A stretch of 64,000 nt of DNA from Corynebacterium pacaense (GTDB taxonomy: Bacteria; Actinomycetota; Actinomycetes; Mycobacteriales; Mycobacteriaceae): the NCBI RefSeq assembly GCF_900169525.1, contig NZ_LT821240.1, positions 1,127,684 to 1,191,683 of the forward strand. The letters run 5' to 3'. The notes under the pieces were generated by a model that saw only the letters and a list, made by a program, of their open reading frames with translations, was not told the DNA's origin and made no database searches. Positions 1-10,167 of the stretch are shown here, in pieces. Each line of letters opens with the position of its first letter. The stretch's first letter is position 1. The translations under genes and the position numbers were made by a program.

Positions 1-33
1 ATGTGTACGGGCCCTTCACTTTTTCTCCAGCCT

Positions 34-3000
34 TTAAGGAGTCAGCACCCCGTCAACGAGGCGGGCGCCCGAATCCAGCAGGACCGCCGCCTCGACCTCC
101 TTCGCGGCGTCACCGTGTACACCGAGGTTGCGCTCGACGGGACGCTCATAGAGCACGCCGCCGTGCATTCCGTCGACGATCCGGCGCAGGCCCGCGGCTT
201 CGCGCTCATGCGCCGCGGCACGCCACTCGGCCACGGCCTCCTCACCGCGTTCCAGACGCACCGCCTCGACGAATGCGTCGGGGTGGACCACGGCCACCAG
301 GGCGGAGACGTGTCCGAAACCGAGCGAGGTGACCAGGCCGGCCTTCGGTGCGACAGCCCGGAGGTCCAGCGGCCGGCGCAGCCAGACCAGGTGCTGGTGT
401 CCGGAGAGCACCGGATCGACACAGTCCAGTGAGCGGTTGGCCGGGACCAGTCCGCTGCGCAGCACCTGGGTCAGTCCAATGAGCTGGAAGGCCGCGGCAC
501 CGCCCTTGGCATGGCCGGTCAGGGCCTTCTGCGAGATCACGTAGAGCGGATTACCCGAATCCCTGGCGATCGCCGCAGCGATGCGCTCATGGAGATCGGA
601 CTCGTTGGGATCATTGGCGTTGGTGGAGGTGTCGTGCTTGGACAGGATGGAGATCTCATCCGGGGAGACACCGACGGACGCCAGCGACCGTGCGAGCCTG
701 GACTCCACCCCGTCCCGTGCGGCACCCAGCGCACCGAGTCCCGGAGCCGGGATCGAGGTGTGCGCACCATCGGCGAAGGACTCGGCGAATCCGACCACGC
801 CGAGCACCGGCAGGCCGAGATCCGCGGCCAGTGACGCCCGTGCCAGCAGCAGGGTGCCGCCGCCCTCGGACTCGATGAATCCGCCACGGCGGCGGTCATT
901 CGCGCGGGAGAAGAAACGGTGCTCGATCCCCTTCGCCTCCATCGCTGCGGAGTCGGCGGTTGCCGCCATGTCACCGAAACCGGTGATTCCCTCCACCGAC
1001 AGTGCGTCGAAACCACCGGCGACCACGAAGTCGGCCTTGCCGAGGCGGATCTTGTCCATGCCCTCCTCCACGGACACCGCGGCGGTGGCGCAGGCGGCGA
1101 CCGGGTGGATCATCTGACCGTAGCCGCCGACATAGGACTGCATGACATGCGCCGCGACCACATTAGGCAGTGCCTCCTGCAGCACGTCATTGGCCCGTGG
1201 CTCGGCGAGGATGCGATCGACATAGATCCCTCGCAGTGACTCCATGCCACCCATTCCCGTGCCCTGGGTGGAGGACACCCGTGCCGGGTGCACCGCACCG
1301 AGCAGCTCGGCCGGGCTGAAGCCCGCGGAGAGGAAGGCATCGACGGTGCAGACGATGTTCCACAGTGCGACGGTGTCGAGGTTGTCGATCATGTCCGCGG
1401 GAATGCCCCAGACGGCGGGATCGAAGCCCTCGGGAACCTGACCGCCGACGAAGCGGGTCATTGCCATCCTGCGCGGCACCCGGATGGCCGAGCCGGCCCT
1501 GCGGGTGACGGTCCACTCACCGGTGGTGGCGTCGAGGGCGGCACGGGTCAGCTCCGGCTCGGATTCGACGTAGGTTTCGGCCTCCGCACGGGAACCGACG
1601 CTGAAGGTCAGATCGTGGTCCAGGTAGACGGTGGTCAGCTCGGGCGCGAGATTGTCGATCATGCCGTACTCCGGCATGTCATGGTAACGGCGGACACCGA
1701 TTCTCTCCATGACCTCATCATGGAAGCGGCCGTAGATGTCCTCCTCCGCGACCTCCTCGCCGGAGGCGTCGTACCAGCCGGGGGTGGGGTCGGTGTCCCA
1801 GTGGATCAGACCTGTGCTCCATGCCAGCTCGGTCACGCCCGCGGCGCTGAGGGTGCCGCTGAGTTCGGCGTCGAAACGCGTTCGGGCCGAGCCAAGGGGG
1901 CCCAGTTCCCCGGCGCCGACAATGACCACCATGTCCTCGAGGTTCTGGCTGACACGTCCGTCGAAGTCGGGGGTGGTGGCCACGATCGGACGGTAGGGCG
2001 TCGGCAGCGCCGCGATGGTGCGCGGTGCCTCCTCGGCCTCGGCGGCCTCCACCCTGAGGGCACGGGCCATTTCGGCGAGATTGATCTCGGATTCACCGAG
2101 CCCGCCGGTGAAGTCGACGGTGACCGGCGCCCCGGCGGCCTCCTCGCGGATGTCTCCCGCAATCTGAGACACGAGCAGCGAGGCGATCTCCTGGGTGGAG
2201 TAGGTCTGCACACCCGCTTCCTCGGCCGCAGCCACCAACGGATCGTTCCCGCCCATCAGCCCCGTCCCGCGGACCCAGCCGATGAGGGCGTGGACCAGCG
2301 AGGTGTTCGCCCCCCATGCGCCCTGCTCGGCGTGCCAGCGGGTGACCACGGCGTCGAGCGCGGCCTTGGACTCGCCGTAGGCACCGTCGCCGCCGAAGCG
2401 GCCGCGGTTGGGCGAACCGGGGATGACAACGTGGAGGCGGTGCCCGATGCGGGTATCGGCACCCAGCGGCGCCAGTCCCGCGATCAGACGCTCCACCGAC
2501 CACAGCAGCAGACGCATCTGCGTCTCCGCCTGTGGCCCGGCGTCGGCCATGGATCCGGAGACCCGCGGTGCCGCGAAGGGGAAGAGCAGGGTGGGCACGA
2601 GCGCGGGCTTGACCAGCTTGGATGCACCGTTGACGGTGGCGTGCTGTTCGGAACCGACCCAGCTGACGATGGAATCGATGTCGGTGAAGGAACTCAGGTT
2701 CCCCGGCACGATCCACAGGGCCGCCGTACCGCGTGCGGAACGTGCGTAGAGCTCCTTGTAGAACTCCAGGCGGTCGTGGCTGAGACCGGAGGTGGTGGCA
2801 ACCACGGTCGCACCACCGGACAGCAGCTTCTCGACGACCGCCGCCGCGATCGAGCCGGGCGATGCCCCGGTGACAACCGCCACGTCCCCGGCATAGTCGA
2901 GGTCGGAGGTGTCGCGGGCCGCTGCGGCCAGTTCATCGAGACCGAAGTACTGCGCCTGCGCCGCGACGGCGTCCCCGGCTCCGGTGACATCGATCTCGGA

Positions 3001-6000
3001 TGCGTCCAGTTCACCGAGCGCCACGCGGGAGACATCCTCACGCGCGGAGGCCCAGCGGTCATCGAGCAGGACAACGCGGTCCGCGTCGAAGGCGGGGGCA
3101 ACCAGCCTCGGCCAGTCGGAGCCCATTTCCCGGGAGACGAGATCATAGAGCTGGGTGTCGGATTCGGCCGCGTCCACGCCATGCTGTGCGGGGGTGTCCA
3201 GACCCAGCTGGGCGAGGATGGTGCGCGCGGTGGCCGCAAGCACACCCTCGCGGCCGGTGACCTGTTCGGCGAGTTCGCCGAGTGCCGCGGAATCGACCAC
3301 GCCCGCGCCGGCACCGCCGGAGCTGGGCAGGGAGACGCTGAGGCCGCGGCGGGCGGCGACGGCGCGGACGGCGGCGTCGATAAGCGTGTCCAGATCGGCG
3401 GCGGTGGCCGGTGCCGAGGGCTCGAGCGTGGCCAGCTCCCCGCCGCGCAGGGAGGCACCCTCGCGGGCGGAGATGACCACCTCGGCCACCACATGGTCGG
3501 CCCAGCCCTGACCGAGCTGCCAGGTTCCCGTCACCCGCTCGGCGACATAGCCGGGGCGTTTGCCCGTGGGTCCGGTGATCCGGCGCAGCGCATCCGCGGC
3601 CGCATCGGAGAGTACCGGACCGAAGGCGCGGTATCCCCTGGCCATCTTGGAGACGGTGACCTTGAGATCACCGAGCTCGGCGTCAGCCGCGCCATCGATC
3701 GCGCCGAGACCGAACTCCACGCCCAGATCCAGCAGCAGCTGGTTCCGGCGGGAGGAGACACCCTCGACGAGGGTCTCGATCGAATCCGTTGCGCCCATCT
3801 GATCGGGTCGGACCTTGGTCCAGATCGCGATGAGCATCTCGGTGGCGTCGGCGGGGGTGAACTCGATGTCATCCGGGCGCGGCCCGGCTGCTGCAACCGG
3901 CTCGGCAACGGTGGCCGGCGCGGCGGCCGCCACCTCGACGGTCTCCTCCCGCTCCGGTGCGGACTCGGCCTCAACCTCGCGGACGATCTCATCGGTGGCG
4001 AACACCACAGGGCGGTCACGCTCTATGTTGAGCACCTCGACCCGCGCGGAACGGTACTGCGGCAGGTTGAGGGTCTGGCCCATCATATTGGCCAGGGTCG
4101 GTGCCGAACCGACACCCACCTCGACGAAACGCTCGGCACCCAGGTCGTTGATCAGCAGATCCTGGGTTTCAATCCACCTCACCGGCGAAGCGAACTGCCA
4201 GGCCAGGAGTTCGATCAGGAGTGTCCGGGCGAGTTTCTGCTCATCGGCCGCCGCCGTCTCGAAGTCCTCGAGGATCCCGGTGATGTAGGGGGAATCCACG
4301 ACCTTCGCCATGGATTCGACGAACTCACGGCTGAGCTCGAAGGGACGTGCGACCAGGTTCGGGATGTAGCGGTCGACCAGGATGTCCAGATCCAGCTGCT
4401 CGGGGATGAGCGAATCCAGGTGTTCGCGGAAGGCTCCGACACCGTCCCGCAGCCTCGAGGAGTGGAAGGGGACGTCGATGCCGGGAATCATGATGAAGGC
4501 GCGCTGCCCGGGGGCGCGGTCCTCCACATCGGCACGCAGCGCGGCCAGTCCCGCCTGTGTTCCGGCGACCGCGTACTGCAGTCCGGCCAGGTTGTAGTTG
4601 ACTATCTCCAGGAACTCACCGGATTCCGCGGAGATCCCCTCCACATAGGAGAAGACGTTGTCGGCGGTCAGCCCCATCTTGTTGGGCCGGAGGGCGGCCA
4701 GGCCGTAGTTGGACAGGCCCTTGTCATCACGTTCCACCAGACGGTGCATGGTCAGTCCGCGACGGTAGACGATCTCCAGGACGGACTCCAGCGAGAGCAC
4801 CCCGGCATAGGCGGCCAGCGCGTTGTACTCACCCACGGAGTGGCCGGCGAAATAGGCGCGCTGGTTGAGCGCACCGGCCTCGCGCATCTCCGCGATCTGG
4901 GCGACGCCGAGGGTGGCCATGCCCACCTGGGTGAACTGGGTCAGGAAGAGCACGCCGTCGGGATGGTGGAACCGCTCGCCCGCCACGGTGACCTCGCGTG
5001 GGTTGTTCTCCACGATCTCCAGGATGGAGAAGCCGAGTTTCGCCCGGGTATGGGCGTCGGCGCGGTCCCACACCGCACGCGCGGCCGCCGAATTCCGGCG
5101 TGCCTCCATACCCATGCCCTGGGACTGGATGCCCTGGCCGGGGAAGGCGTAGAAGGTCGTCGGCGAGGCCATCACCGCGGTCGCGGTGAGCACCGGGTTG
5201 CCCTCCACGGTCGCGGTGATCGAACGGACCTCGCCGCGTCCAGGGCGGGAGTCGATAGCGGAGCGCTCGACGGTGAAGGTGATGGTCTGCCCCGGCAGCA
5301 CCGGAGCCAGCATGGTGGCGGTGTACTCGACCACCCGCGAGGCCGGGGTCTCGGTCTGCTCGTCACGGAAGGCCGCACCCGCGATGAGCTCGCCGATCGC
5401 GGAGGTCCACATGCCATGGACGATCACGCCGGGAAGCCCTGCAAGGGCGGCGGCGGTCGCGGAGACGTGGATCGGATTGCGGTCGCCGGAGACCACCGCG
5501 AAGGGCCGCATGGACTCCGGGGCGGTGACACGGGCCACCGCGCGGTGGGAGCGGGGGGTGTCGATGGTCGTGGGCAGGGCCGAGGTGTTGGTCCGCGCCA
5601 CCGCCTCACCGCCGCGCCCGCGGATGGCGAAACGCTCGGACAGGGTGGCCAGTTCACGGCCGTCGGCGAGAATCTGCGCGCGGACCACGACCACGCGGCC
5701 GATCGAGGTGTCGGAGACCTCCTCGGCGGCCGCGGTGACGTGGAGGGCGACCCCGCTGTCCGCCGCGGGCAGCTCAGAGAGCATCACGATGTGGTGCTCG
5801 AGGTGGACCAGGGAGAGCATGCCCTCGACCACCGAGGCGGAATCGCTGCCCGGGATGATGGCCGAGCGCACCGCTGCGAAGATGGCGGGCCAGGCGCGGC
5901 CGACCAGGACATCGGGGGCGGTCGCCGCCGGGGCGACGGTGGCGGGCAGGTAGCTGGCGGTGACGTTGTTGTAGTCGGCGATCACCCCGGCATCGAGGGT

Positions 6001-9000
6001 GGTGTCCCAGGTGGCCACACCGTGGTCCACCTCGGCCAGGGTGCCACCGGCGGCGATTCTGGTGAGCTCACCCATCGCGGATTCGGCATCGGCTTGGGTG
6101 ACCTGCGGGACCGTTCCGGGCGCCGCGGATTCGGGCAGCGTGAAACGGATTCTGAGATCGGTGGTGGTTCCGAATGCGGTGGAACCGGCCAGGGGAACGG
6201 TGAGGATCACGTGCTCGGCGTCGACAGGCTCGAGCGTCGCACCGGTGGGCGGGTGCGTTCCGTTGACCCACGCCTCCACATCGCCGAGGCGCTGGACCAT
6301 GGAGGGCACGTTGCGGCCGGCCCAGTAGGTTCCGGGCGCCTTGATCAGCTCCGCGATCGGGTCACGGCGCACCTCGGTGGACTCGGCGATCCTGCCGATG
6401 GTCGCCTCGTTGAAGCGGTCCAGCAGCTGCGCGACCGGCTCATCGGCCACCGTGATGCCACCGACCGCGGCCGGCCCGGGGATGATGGCCACCTGATCCG
6501 CCTCGTAGCGGGCGTCCTGGGACTGCCACAGCGAATCGGAGCGCCACCACCTGCGGACGTCCCTGTCGATGACCGGCACGAAGTTGACGGGCTTGCCCGG
6601 GGTGCGGCACAGCCTGAGGAACCAGGCCACGTCGTCGGGGGTGAGCAGATCGGAGGTGGGTAGCTCGGAAGCGAGCTTTTCGACGCACGCGGCCGCATCC
6701 GCGGCATCGATGTCCACGGTGGGCACGAACTGTCCGTGGTCCTGGTCGATCAACCGGGCCTCGGTGCGCTCGAGCATCTGCTGGAAACGGTTCCTCCAGG
6801 AGATGTCGATCCACTCGCCGTCCACCGGTCCGGACAGCTCCAGGTAACGCCTGAGCCACTGTTCATAGCTCATTTTCTCGAGATCGCCGAAGTAAACCTT
6901 GGCGGTCCTCCCGATGGCTGCGATGATCTCCGCGCGACGGGCCGCAACAGCCTCGGCGTCCCCCGCGACCTCGTCGAGGAGCCTGCCCGCGCGGGCGAAG
7001 GAGTTGTCGATCTCGTGGATGTCCGCGCCGAGCTGGGAACGCCCTGAGGCCATGCCGTTGTTGGCGCCACCCGCGGGCACCCACTGCGTGGTGCCCCGGG
7101 TCGCCACCAGCATCTGCTTGACCGACGGGGAGGTCTTCGCCTCCTTCGTCGCCATGGCCGCGGTGCCGACGAGGATGCCGTCCACCGGCATCGGGGGCAG
7201 CCCGTGCCTGTCCGCCCAGGTGCCCGTGATGTAGTCGGCGGCGCGCTCGGGCGTTCCGATTCCACCACCGACGCACAGCACCACGTTGTCCAGGGCGCGG
7301 ATGTCGGCGTAGGTGTCCATCAGGAGATCATCGAGATCCTCCCAGGAATGGTGGCCACCGGCGACTCCGCCCTCGATCTGGATGATCACGGGAATCTCCG
7401 GGATCTCCGCGGCGACAGCGAGCACCTGCCTGACCTGGCGCACCGCACCGGGCTTGAAGGCGATCCAGGGGAAGCCCCCCGCACGGAGGTCCCGCACCAG
7501 GGCGATGGCCTCCTCTTTCTCCGGCATGCCCGCGGTGATCACAATGCCGTCGATCGGCGCGCCGTTGGCGCGTGCCTTGGGCACCAGACGCTTGCCCCCG
7601 ATCTGCATCTTCCACAGATAGGGATCGAGGAACATGGAGTTGAACTGGGCGTTGACACCCGGATCCAGCAATTCGCTGAGCTGCGCGATATGCGCCTCGA
7701 GCAGATCAGGTGTCACCTGGCCACCGCCGGCGAGCTCAGCCCAGTGTCCACCGTTGGCGGCCGCGGCGACGATCTCGGGATCCACCGTGGTCGGGGTCAT
7801 GCCTGCCAGCATCATCGGACTGCGACCGGTGAGTTCGCTGAAGCGTGTGACCAGGCGTGCCACACCGTTGACAGTCTCCACCCTGGGTGCAAACTCGGAA
7901 TATGGCCTGGGCAGCTTCGGGGCGAGGCCGGAATCGAAGACCATGGCCTGACCGGCGGCGTCACTGACCGCGAATGATCCGGCTCCACGGCCGGCGAGAA
8001 TGGTACGGGTCAGGGGCACGACACCGCCGTCGGGGCCCACGTCCAGGATCCATTTCGCCCCCGCCGCCACCGCACGATCGACGGCGGCCGGCCAGTCCAC
8101 GGGGTTGACCAGGACGTCGGAGGCGACGTCGCGGGCGGTGTCCGCATCGAGGCCGCAGGCCACGGCCCAGGCGACGGTCTGCTCGACCGCGTCCTTCATG
8201 GCGGGGTGGTGGAAGGCGGACTGCACCGGCAGGTCGGCGATGCGGGGGGCGAAGGGCTTTCCCCCGCGGAGCTTGTTCTGCACGGCCGCGGCGTCGGCTG
8301 CGGCGGCCACGGTGAGGGCATCGCTAACGCGGGCATTGTCGTCCGGGCGACCCACCAGGACATAGGCGTCACGGGCGTTGCGCAGACCAACCACCGGGCG
8401 GATCTCCTCCGGAACGTCGGAGCAGGTGGCATCGATCGCGTCCTGGAGCTGCTCGCGGGAGATGCCGGAGATGGAGACCATCGGCGAGTGCTCACCGCGG
8501 GCGATAAGCCCGGTCATCCGGGCGGTATGGGTGATCGCGGCACCGATGAGCTGTGCCAGGGCGAGCAGCTCATCGGCGCGGGTGACATCGCGCAGCAGAT
8601 GGACGCCGAGCACACCCTGGGAGTGGCCGATCGCCGCAACCGCGCGATCGACGTCGAGATGCTGCAGCTCGAGTGAATCCAGGGTGGCGATCTGGGATAC
8701 GAAGATCCCGGGGACACTCACCGCTGACTGCGAGGTGTCGAACGCGGGCGCCTCGGCGGCACCGGCCCACTCCACCGGGGAGAAACCGAAGGGGAAGGTG
8801 CCGGCCAGCTCATCTGCGACAGGAGTAAGGAGGCGCCCGGCGCGCCCGACAATCCCCGACACGTTGCCGCCGGAGCCCGCCGCGACCGCATCGCGGAGAG
8901 TCTTCAACCAATCGAAACCCTGGCCGGAGAAGGCGAAGGCGAAGGGCTCCCGGTCGAAGCGGTCGATCAGGCGGCTGGTGCGGAAGGTCCTACTCAATTC

Positions 9001-9006
9001 GGTCAC
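34..9006 (-). CDS. fasB: Type I fatty acid synthase (multifunctional, FasB-like)
   Basis: Single-chain FAS-I of about 2990 residues that builds acyl-CoA from acetyl- and malonyl-CoA in the cytoplasm, feeding membrane lipid and mycolate synthesis. Visible domains in order: acetyltransferase with GHSQG (about residue 120), FMN enoyl reductase barrel (about 390-660, GGGQVTP), hot-dog dehydratase (GVIVHG, about 1195), malonyl/palmitoyl transferase with GHSVGEYNAL (about 1390), ACP with GVSSRRNQ whose Ser aligns with the yeast phosphopantetheine Ser (about 1750), ketoreductase TGASPGS (about 2045), ketosynthase with VAACATA Cys near 2639 and the His motifs STNANDPNE and LTGHAKGG. No C-terminal phosphopantetheinyl transferase domain, so a separate AcpS must load it. 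I chose the GTG at 9006 (AAGGAG 11 nt upstream) over an upstream ATG at 9141. The symbol fasB rather than fasA rests on recalled synteny. Confidence 0.9.
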   Translation of the reverse strand: MTELSRTFRTSRLIDRFDREPFAFAFSGQGFDWLKTLRDAVAAGSGGNVSGIVGRAGRLLTPVADELAGTFPFGFSPVEWAGAAEAPAFDTSQSAVSVPGIFVSQIATLDSLELQHLDVDRAVAAIGHSQGVLGVHLLRDVTRADELLALAQLIGAAITHTARMTGLIARGEHSPMVSISGISREQLQDAIDATCSDVPEEIRPVVGLRNARDAYVLVGRPDDNARVSDALTVAAAADAAAVQNKLRGGKPFAPRIADLPVQSAFHHPAMKDAVEQTVAWAVACGLDADTARDVASDVLVNPVDWPAAVDRAVAAGAKWILDVGPDGGVVPLTRTILAGRGAGSFAVSDAAGQAMVFDSGLAPKLPRPYSEFAPRVETVNGVARLVTRFSELTGRSPMMLAGMTPTTVDPEIVAAAANGGHWAELAGGGQVTPDLLEAHIAQLSELLDPGVNAQFNSMFLDPYLWKMQIGGKRLVPKARANGAPIDGIVITAGMPEKEEAIALVRDLRAGGFPWIAFKPGAVRQVRQVLAVAAEIPEIPVIIQIEGGVAGGHHSWEDLDDLLMDTYADIRALDNVVLCVGGGIGTPERAADYITGTWADRHGLPPMPVDGILVGTAAMATKEAKTSPSVKQMLVATRGTTQWVPAGGANNGMASGRSQLGADIHEIDNSFARAGRLLDEVAGDAEAVAARRAEIIAAIGRTAKVYFGDLEKMSYEQWLRRYLELSGPVDGEWIDISWRNRFQQMLERTEARLIDQDHGQFVPTVDIDAADAAACVEKLASELPTSDLLTPDDVAWFLRLCRTPGKPVNFVPVIDRDVRRWWRSDSLWQSQDARYEADQVAIIPGPAAVGGITVADEPVAQLLDRFNEATIGRIAESTEVRRDPIAELIKAPGTYWAGRNVPSMVQRLGDVEAWVNGTHPPTGATLEPVDAEHVILTVPLAGSTAFGTTTDLRIRFTLPESAAPGTVPQVTQADAESAMGELTRIAAGGTLAEVDHGVATWDTTLDAGVIADYNNVTASYLPATVAPAATAPDVLVGRAWPAIFAAVRSAIIPGSDSASVVEGMLSLVHLEHHIVMLSELPAADSGVALHVTAAAEEVSDTSIGRVVVVRAQILADGRELATLSERFAIRGRGGEAVARTNTSALPTTIDTPRSHRAVARVTAPESMRPFAVVSGDRNPIHVSATAAALAGLPGVIVHGMWTSAIGELIAGAAFRDEQTETPASRVVEYTATMLAPVLPGQTITFTVERSAIDSRPGRGEVRSITATVEGNPVLTATAVMASPTTFYAFPGQGIQSQGMGMEARRNSAAARAVWDRADAHTRAKLGFSILEIVENNPREVTVAGERFHHPDGVLFLTQFTQVGMATLGVAQIAEMREAGALNQRAYFAGHSVGEYNALAAYAGVLSLESVLEIVYRRGLTMHRLVERDDKGLSNYGLAALRPNKMGLTADNVFSYVEGISAESGEFLEIVNYNLAGLQYAVAGTQAGLAALRADVEDRAPGQRAFIMIPGIDVPFHSSRLRDGVGAFREHLDSLIPEQLDLDILVDRYIPNLVARPFELSREFVESMAKVVDSPYITGILEDFETAAADEQKLARTLLIELLAWQFASPVRWIETQDLLINDLGAERFVEVGVGSAPTLANMMGQTLNLPQYRSARVEVLNIERDRPVVFATDEIVREVEAESAPEREETVEVAAAAPATVAEPVAAAGPRPDDIEFTPADATEMLIAIWTKVRPDQMGATDSIETLVEGVSSRRNQLLLDLGVEFGLGAIDGAADAELGDLKVTVSKMARGYRAFGPVLSDAAADALRRITGPTGKRPGYVAERVTGTWQLGQGWADHVVAEVVISAREGASLRGGELATLEPSAPATAADLDTLIDAAVRAVAARRGLSVSLPSSGGAGAGVVDSAALGELAEQVTGREGVLAATARTILAQLGLDTPAQHGVDAAESDTQLYDLVSREMGSDWPRLVAPAFDADRVVLLDDRWASAREDVSRVALGELDASEIDVTGAGDAVAAQAQYFGLDELAAAARDTSDLDYAGDVAVVTGASPGSIAAAVVEKLLSGGATVVATTSGLSHDRLEFYKELYARSARGTAALWIVPGNLSSFTDIDSIVSWVGSEQHATVNGASKLVKPALVPTLLFPFAAPRVSGSMADAGPQAETQMRLLLWSVERLIAGLAPLGADTRIGHRLHVVIPGSPNRGRFGGDGAYGESKAALDAVVTRWHAEQGAWGANTSLVHALIGWVRGTGLMGGNDPLVAAAEEAGVQTYSTQEIASLLVSQIAGDIREEAAGAPVTVDFTGGLGESEINLAEMARALRVEAAEAEEAPRTIAALPTPYRPIVATTPDFDGRVSQNLEDMVVIVGAGELGPLGSARTRFDAELSGTLSAAGVTELAWSTGLIHWDTDPTPGWYDASGEEVAEEDIYGRFHDEVMERIGVRRYHDMPEYGMIDNLAPELTTVYLDHDLTFSVGSRAEAETYVESEPELTRAALDATTGEWTVTRRAGSAIRVPRRMAMTRFVGGQVPEGFDPAVWGIPADMIDNLDTVALWNIVCTVDAFLSAGFSPAELLGAVHPARVSSTQGTGMGGMESLRGIYVDRILAEPRANDVLQEALPNVVAAHVMQSYVGGYGQMIHPVAACATAAVSVEEGMDKIRLGKADFVVAGGFDALSVEGITGFGDMAATADSAAMEAKGIEHRFFSRANDRRRGGFIESEGGGTLLLARASLAADLGLPVLGVVGFAESFADGAHTSIPAPGLGALGAARDGVESRLARSLASVGVSPDEISILSKHDTSTNANDPNESDLHERIAAAIARDSGNPLYVISQKALTGHAKGGAAAFQLIGLTQVLRSGLVPANRSLDCVDPVLSGHQHLVWLRRPLDLRAVAPKAGLVTSLGFGHVSALVAVVHPDAFVEAVRLERGEEAVAEWRAAAHEREAAGLRRIVDGMHGGVLYERPVERNLGVHGDAAKEVEAAVLLDSGARLVDGVLTP

Positions 9007-9399
9007 GTGAGAACTCGCTCCTTGGTGTATCTCGGGCACGGACCCCGGGTAGAGGGGAACCGCGCCCGAGGGGGCTCGGCTAATGAAAAATGGCGCACCG
9101 GAAGACAGCGGTGCGGCATTGTTTAGATAGTAATATGCCATAAATCATGAGGAAAACGTCATCTTTTGCCCGCGGGGCGGCGTGCCACGCGCGCCACCTG
9201 CGCACCGGGGAACCCGGGGTGGAAAACCCCACGGAGATCCATCCCGGCCGATGACCCGCTCTCACTGTGGCCTGAAAACTTCTCCTACGCTGCCCAAATA
9301 TAGCAACAGGCGGGTCACCCGCCGGCAACCGCCACCATCTCCCGAATGTTGTCCGGATCACTTTCTGGGAAGAGATTTTGAGATTCTCACACCCCGTGC
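9007..9399. other. Intergenic region upstream of fasB
   Basis: About 390 bases between fasB and the ABC ATPase gene, which lies on the same strand. The AT-richest part (about 9100-9170) should hold the fasB promoter and any fatty-acid-responsive operator. On the minus strand there is a loose TATTAC/TATCTA candidate -10 near 9125-9140. I see no convincing open reading frame and no clear hairpin terminator for the downstream side of the ABC operon. Confidence 0.4.
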
Positions 9400-10167
9400 T
9401 CACCTGGTGCGGCGCAGGAACTGGATGTAGGGGTCGGTCCCGGCGTTGTGCACCCGGGAGGTGACATCGAAAACCTCGGAGATCCACCCGGGGTTGAGCA
9501 CCTCCGCCGGGGTACCCACCGCGAAGACCCGCCCCTGCTCGAGCATGAGGATCCGATCGCAGTACATCGACGCCAGGTTGAGATCATGCAGGACCACCAC
9601 ATTGGTCCGCCCCGCGGCCGCCGCGAGATCCAGAATGGCCAGCTGGTGGGCGATGTCAAGGTGATTGGTCGGTTCATCCAGATACAGCAGCGGGGTGTCC
9701 TGGGCGAAGGCGCGGGCGATGTGCACCCGCTGCTGCTCGCCCCCGGAAAGCGTGGAGAAGGATCGCTCCATCAGCTCGCCCACCCCGGTCTGGGCCGCGG
9801 CGCGTTCAACGATCTCCATGTCGCGTGCCCGCAGGCCCCGAAGTGCCGAGGTATACGGGATCCGCCCGAGGCAGATCACCTCACGCACGCTGAGCTCGGC
9901 GTTGGGCACCGCACGCTGTTCCACCAGGGCGAGGGTGCGGGCGATGGCCCCGGGCCGCATCCCCCGCACCTGCCGCCCGTTGAGCCGGACCTCCCCGGAT
10001 TCCGGGGTGGCCAGTCCGCCCAGGACCCGCAGCAGGGTGGATTTCCCCGATCCGTTCGGGCCGACGATCCCGAACATCTCACCCTCCCCGACCTCCACAT
10101 CCACATCCCGGAGAACCCGGGTTCCGGCGATGGAATAGCTGATCGACCGCCCGCTGACCGCGCTCAT
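9400..10167 (-). CDS. ABC transporter ATP-binding protein, BtuD/FecE type (predicted vitamin B12 import)
   Basis: 255-residue nucleotide-binding subunit that powers a FecCD-type importer at the inner face of the membrane. Walker A GPNGSGKS at residues 36-43, Q-loop region, signature LSGGEQQR (about 140), Walker B LLYLDEPTNHLD (about 160) and an H-loop LHDLN are all intact. Start is the ATG at 10167 with GGAAGGAG just upstream. Its ATG overlaps the stop of the permease gene (ATGA), so the two are translationally coupled. The family alone cannot tell iron-siderophore, heme and cobalamin importers apart; the cobalamin riboswitch heading the operon points to corrinoids. Confidence 0.88.
   Translation of the reverse strand: MSAVSGRSISYSIAGTRVLRDVDVEVGEGEMFGIVGPNGSGKSTLLRVLGGLATPESGEVRLNGRQVRGMRPGAIARTLALVEQRAVPNAELSVREVICLGRIPYTSALRGLRARDMEIVERAAAQTGVGELMERSFSTLSGGEQQRVHIARAFAQDTPLLYLDEPTNHLDIAHQLAILDLAAAAGRTNVVVLHDLNLASMYCDRILMLEQGRVFAVGTPAEVLNPGWISEVFDVTSRVHNAGTDPYIQFLRRTR

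Noticed and set aside
1288..6663. 1791-residue open frame on the plus strand opposite fasB
   Set aside because: Its sequence is low-complexity Gly/Arg/Asp/His typical of the antisense of a high-GC gene, with no domain. The minus strand encodes the full FAS-I with all catalytic motifs.
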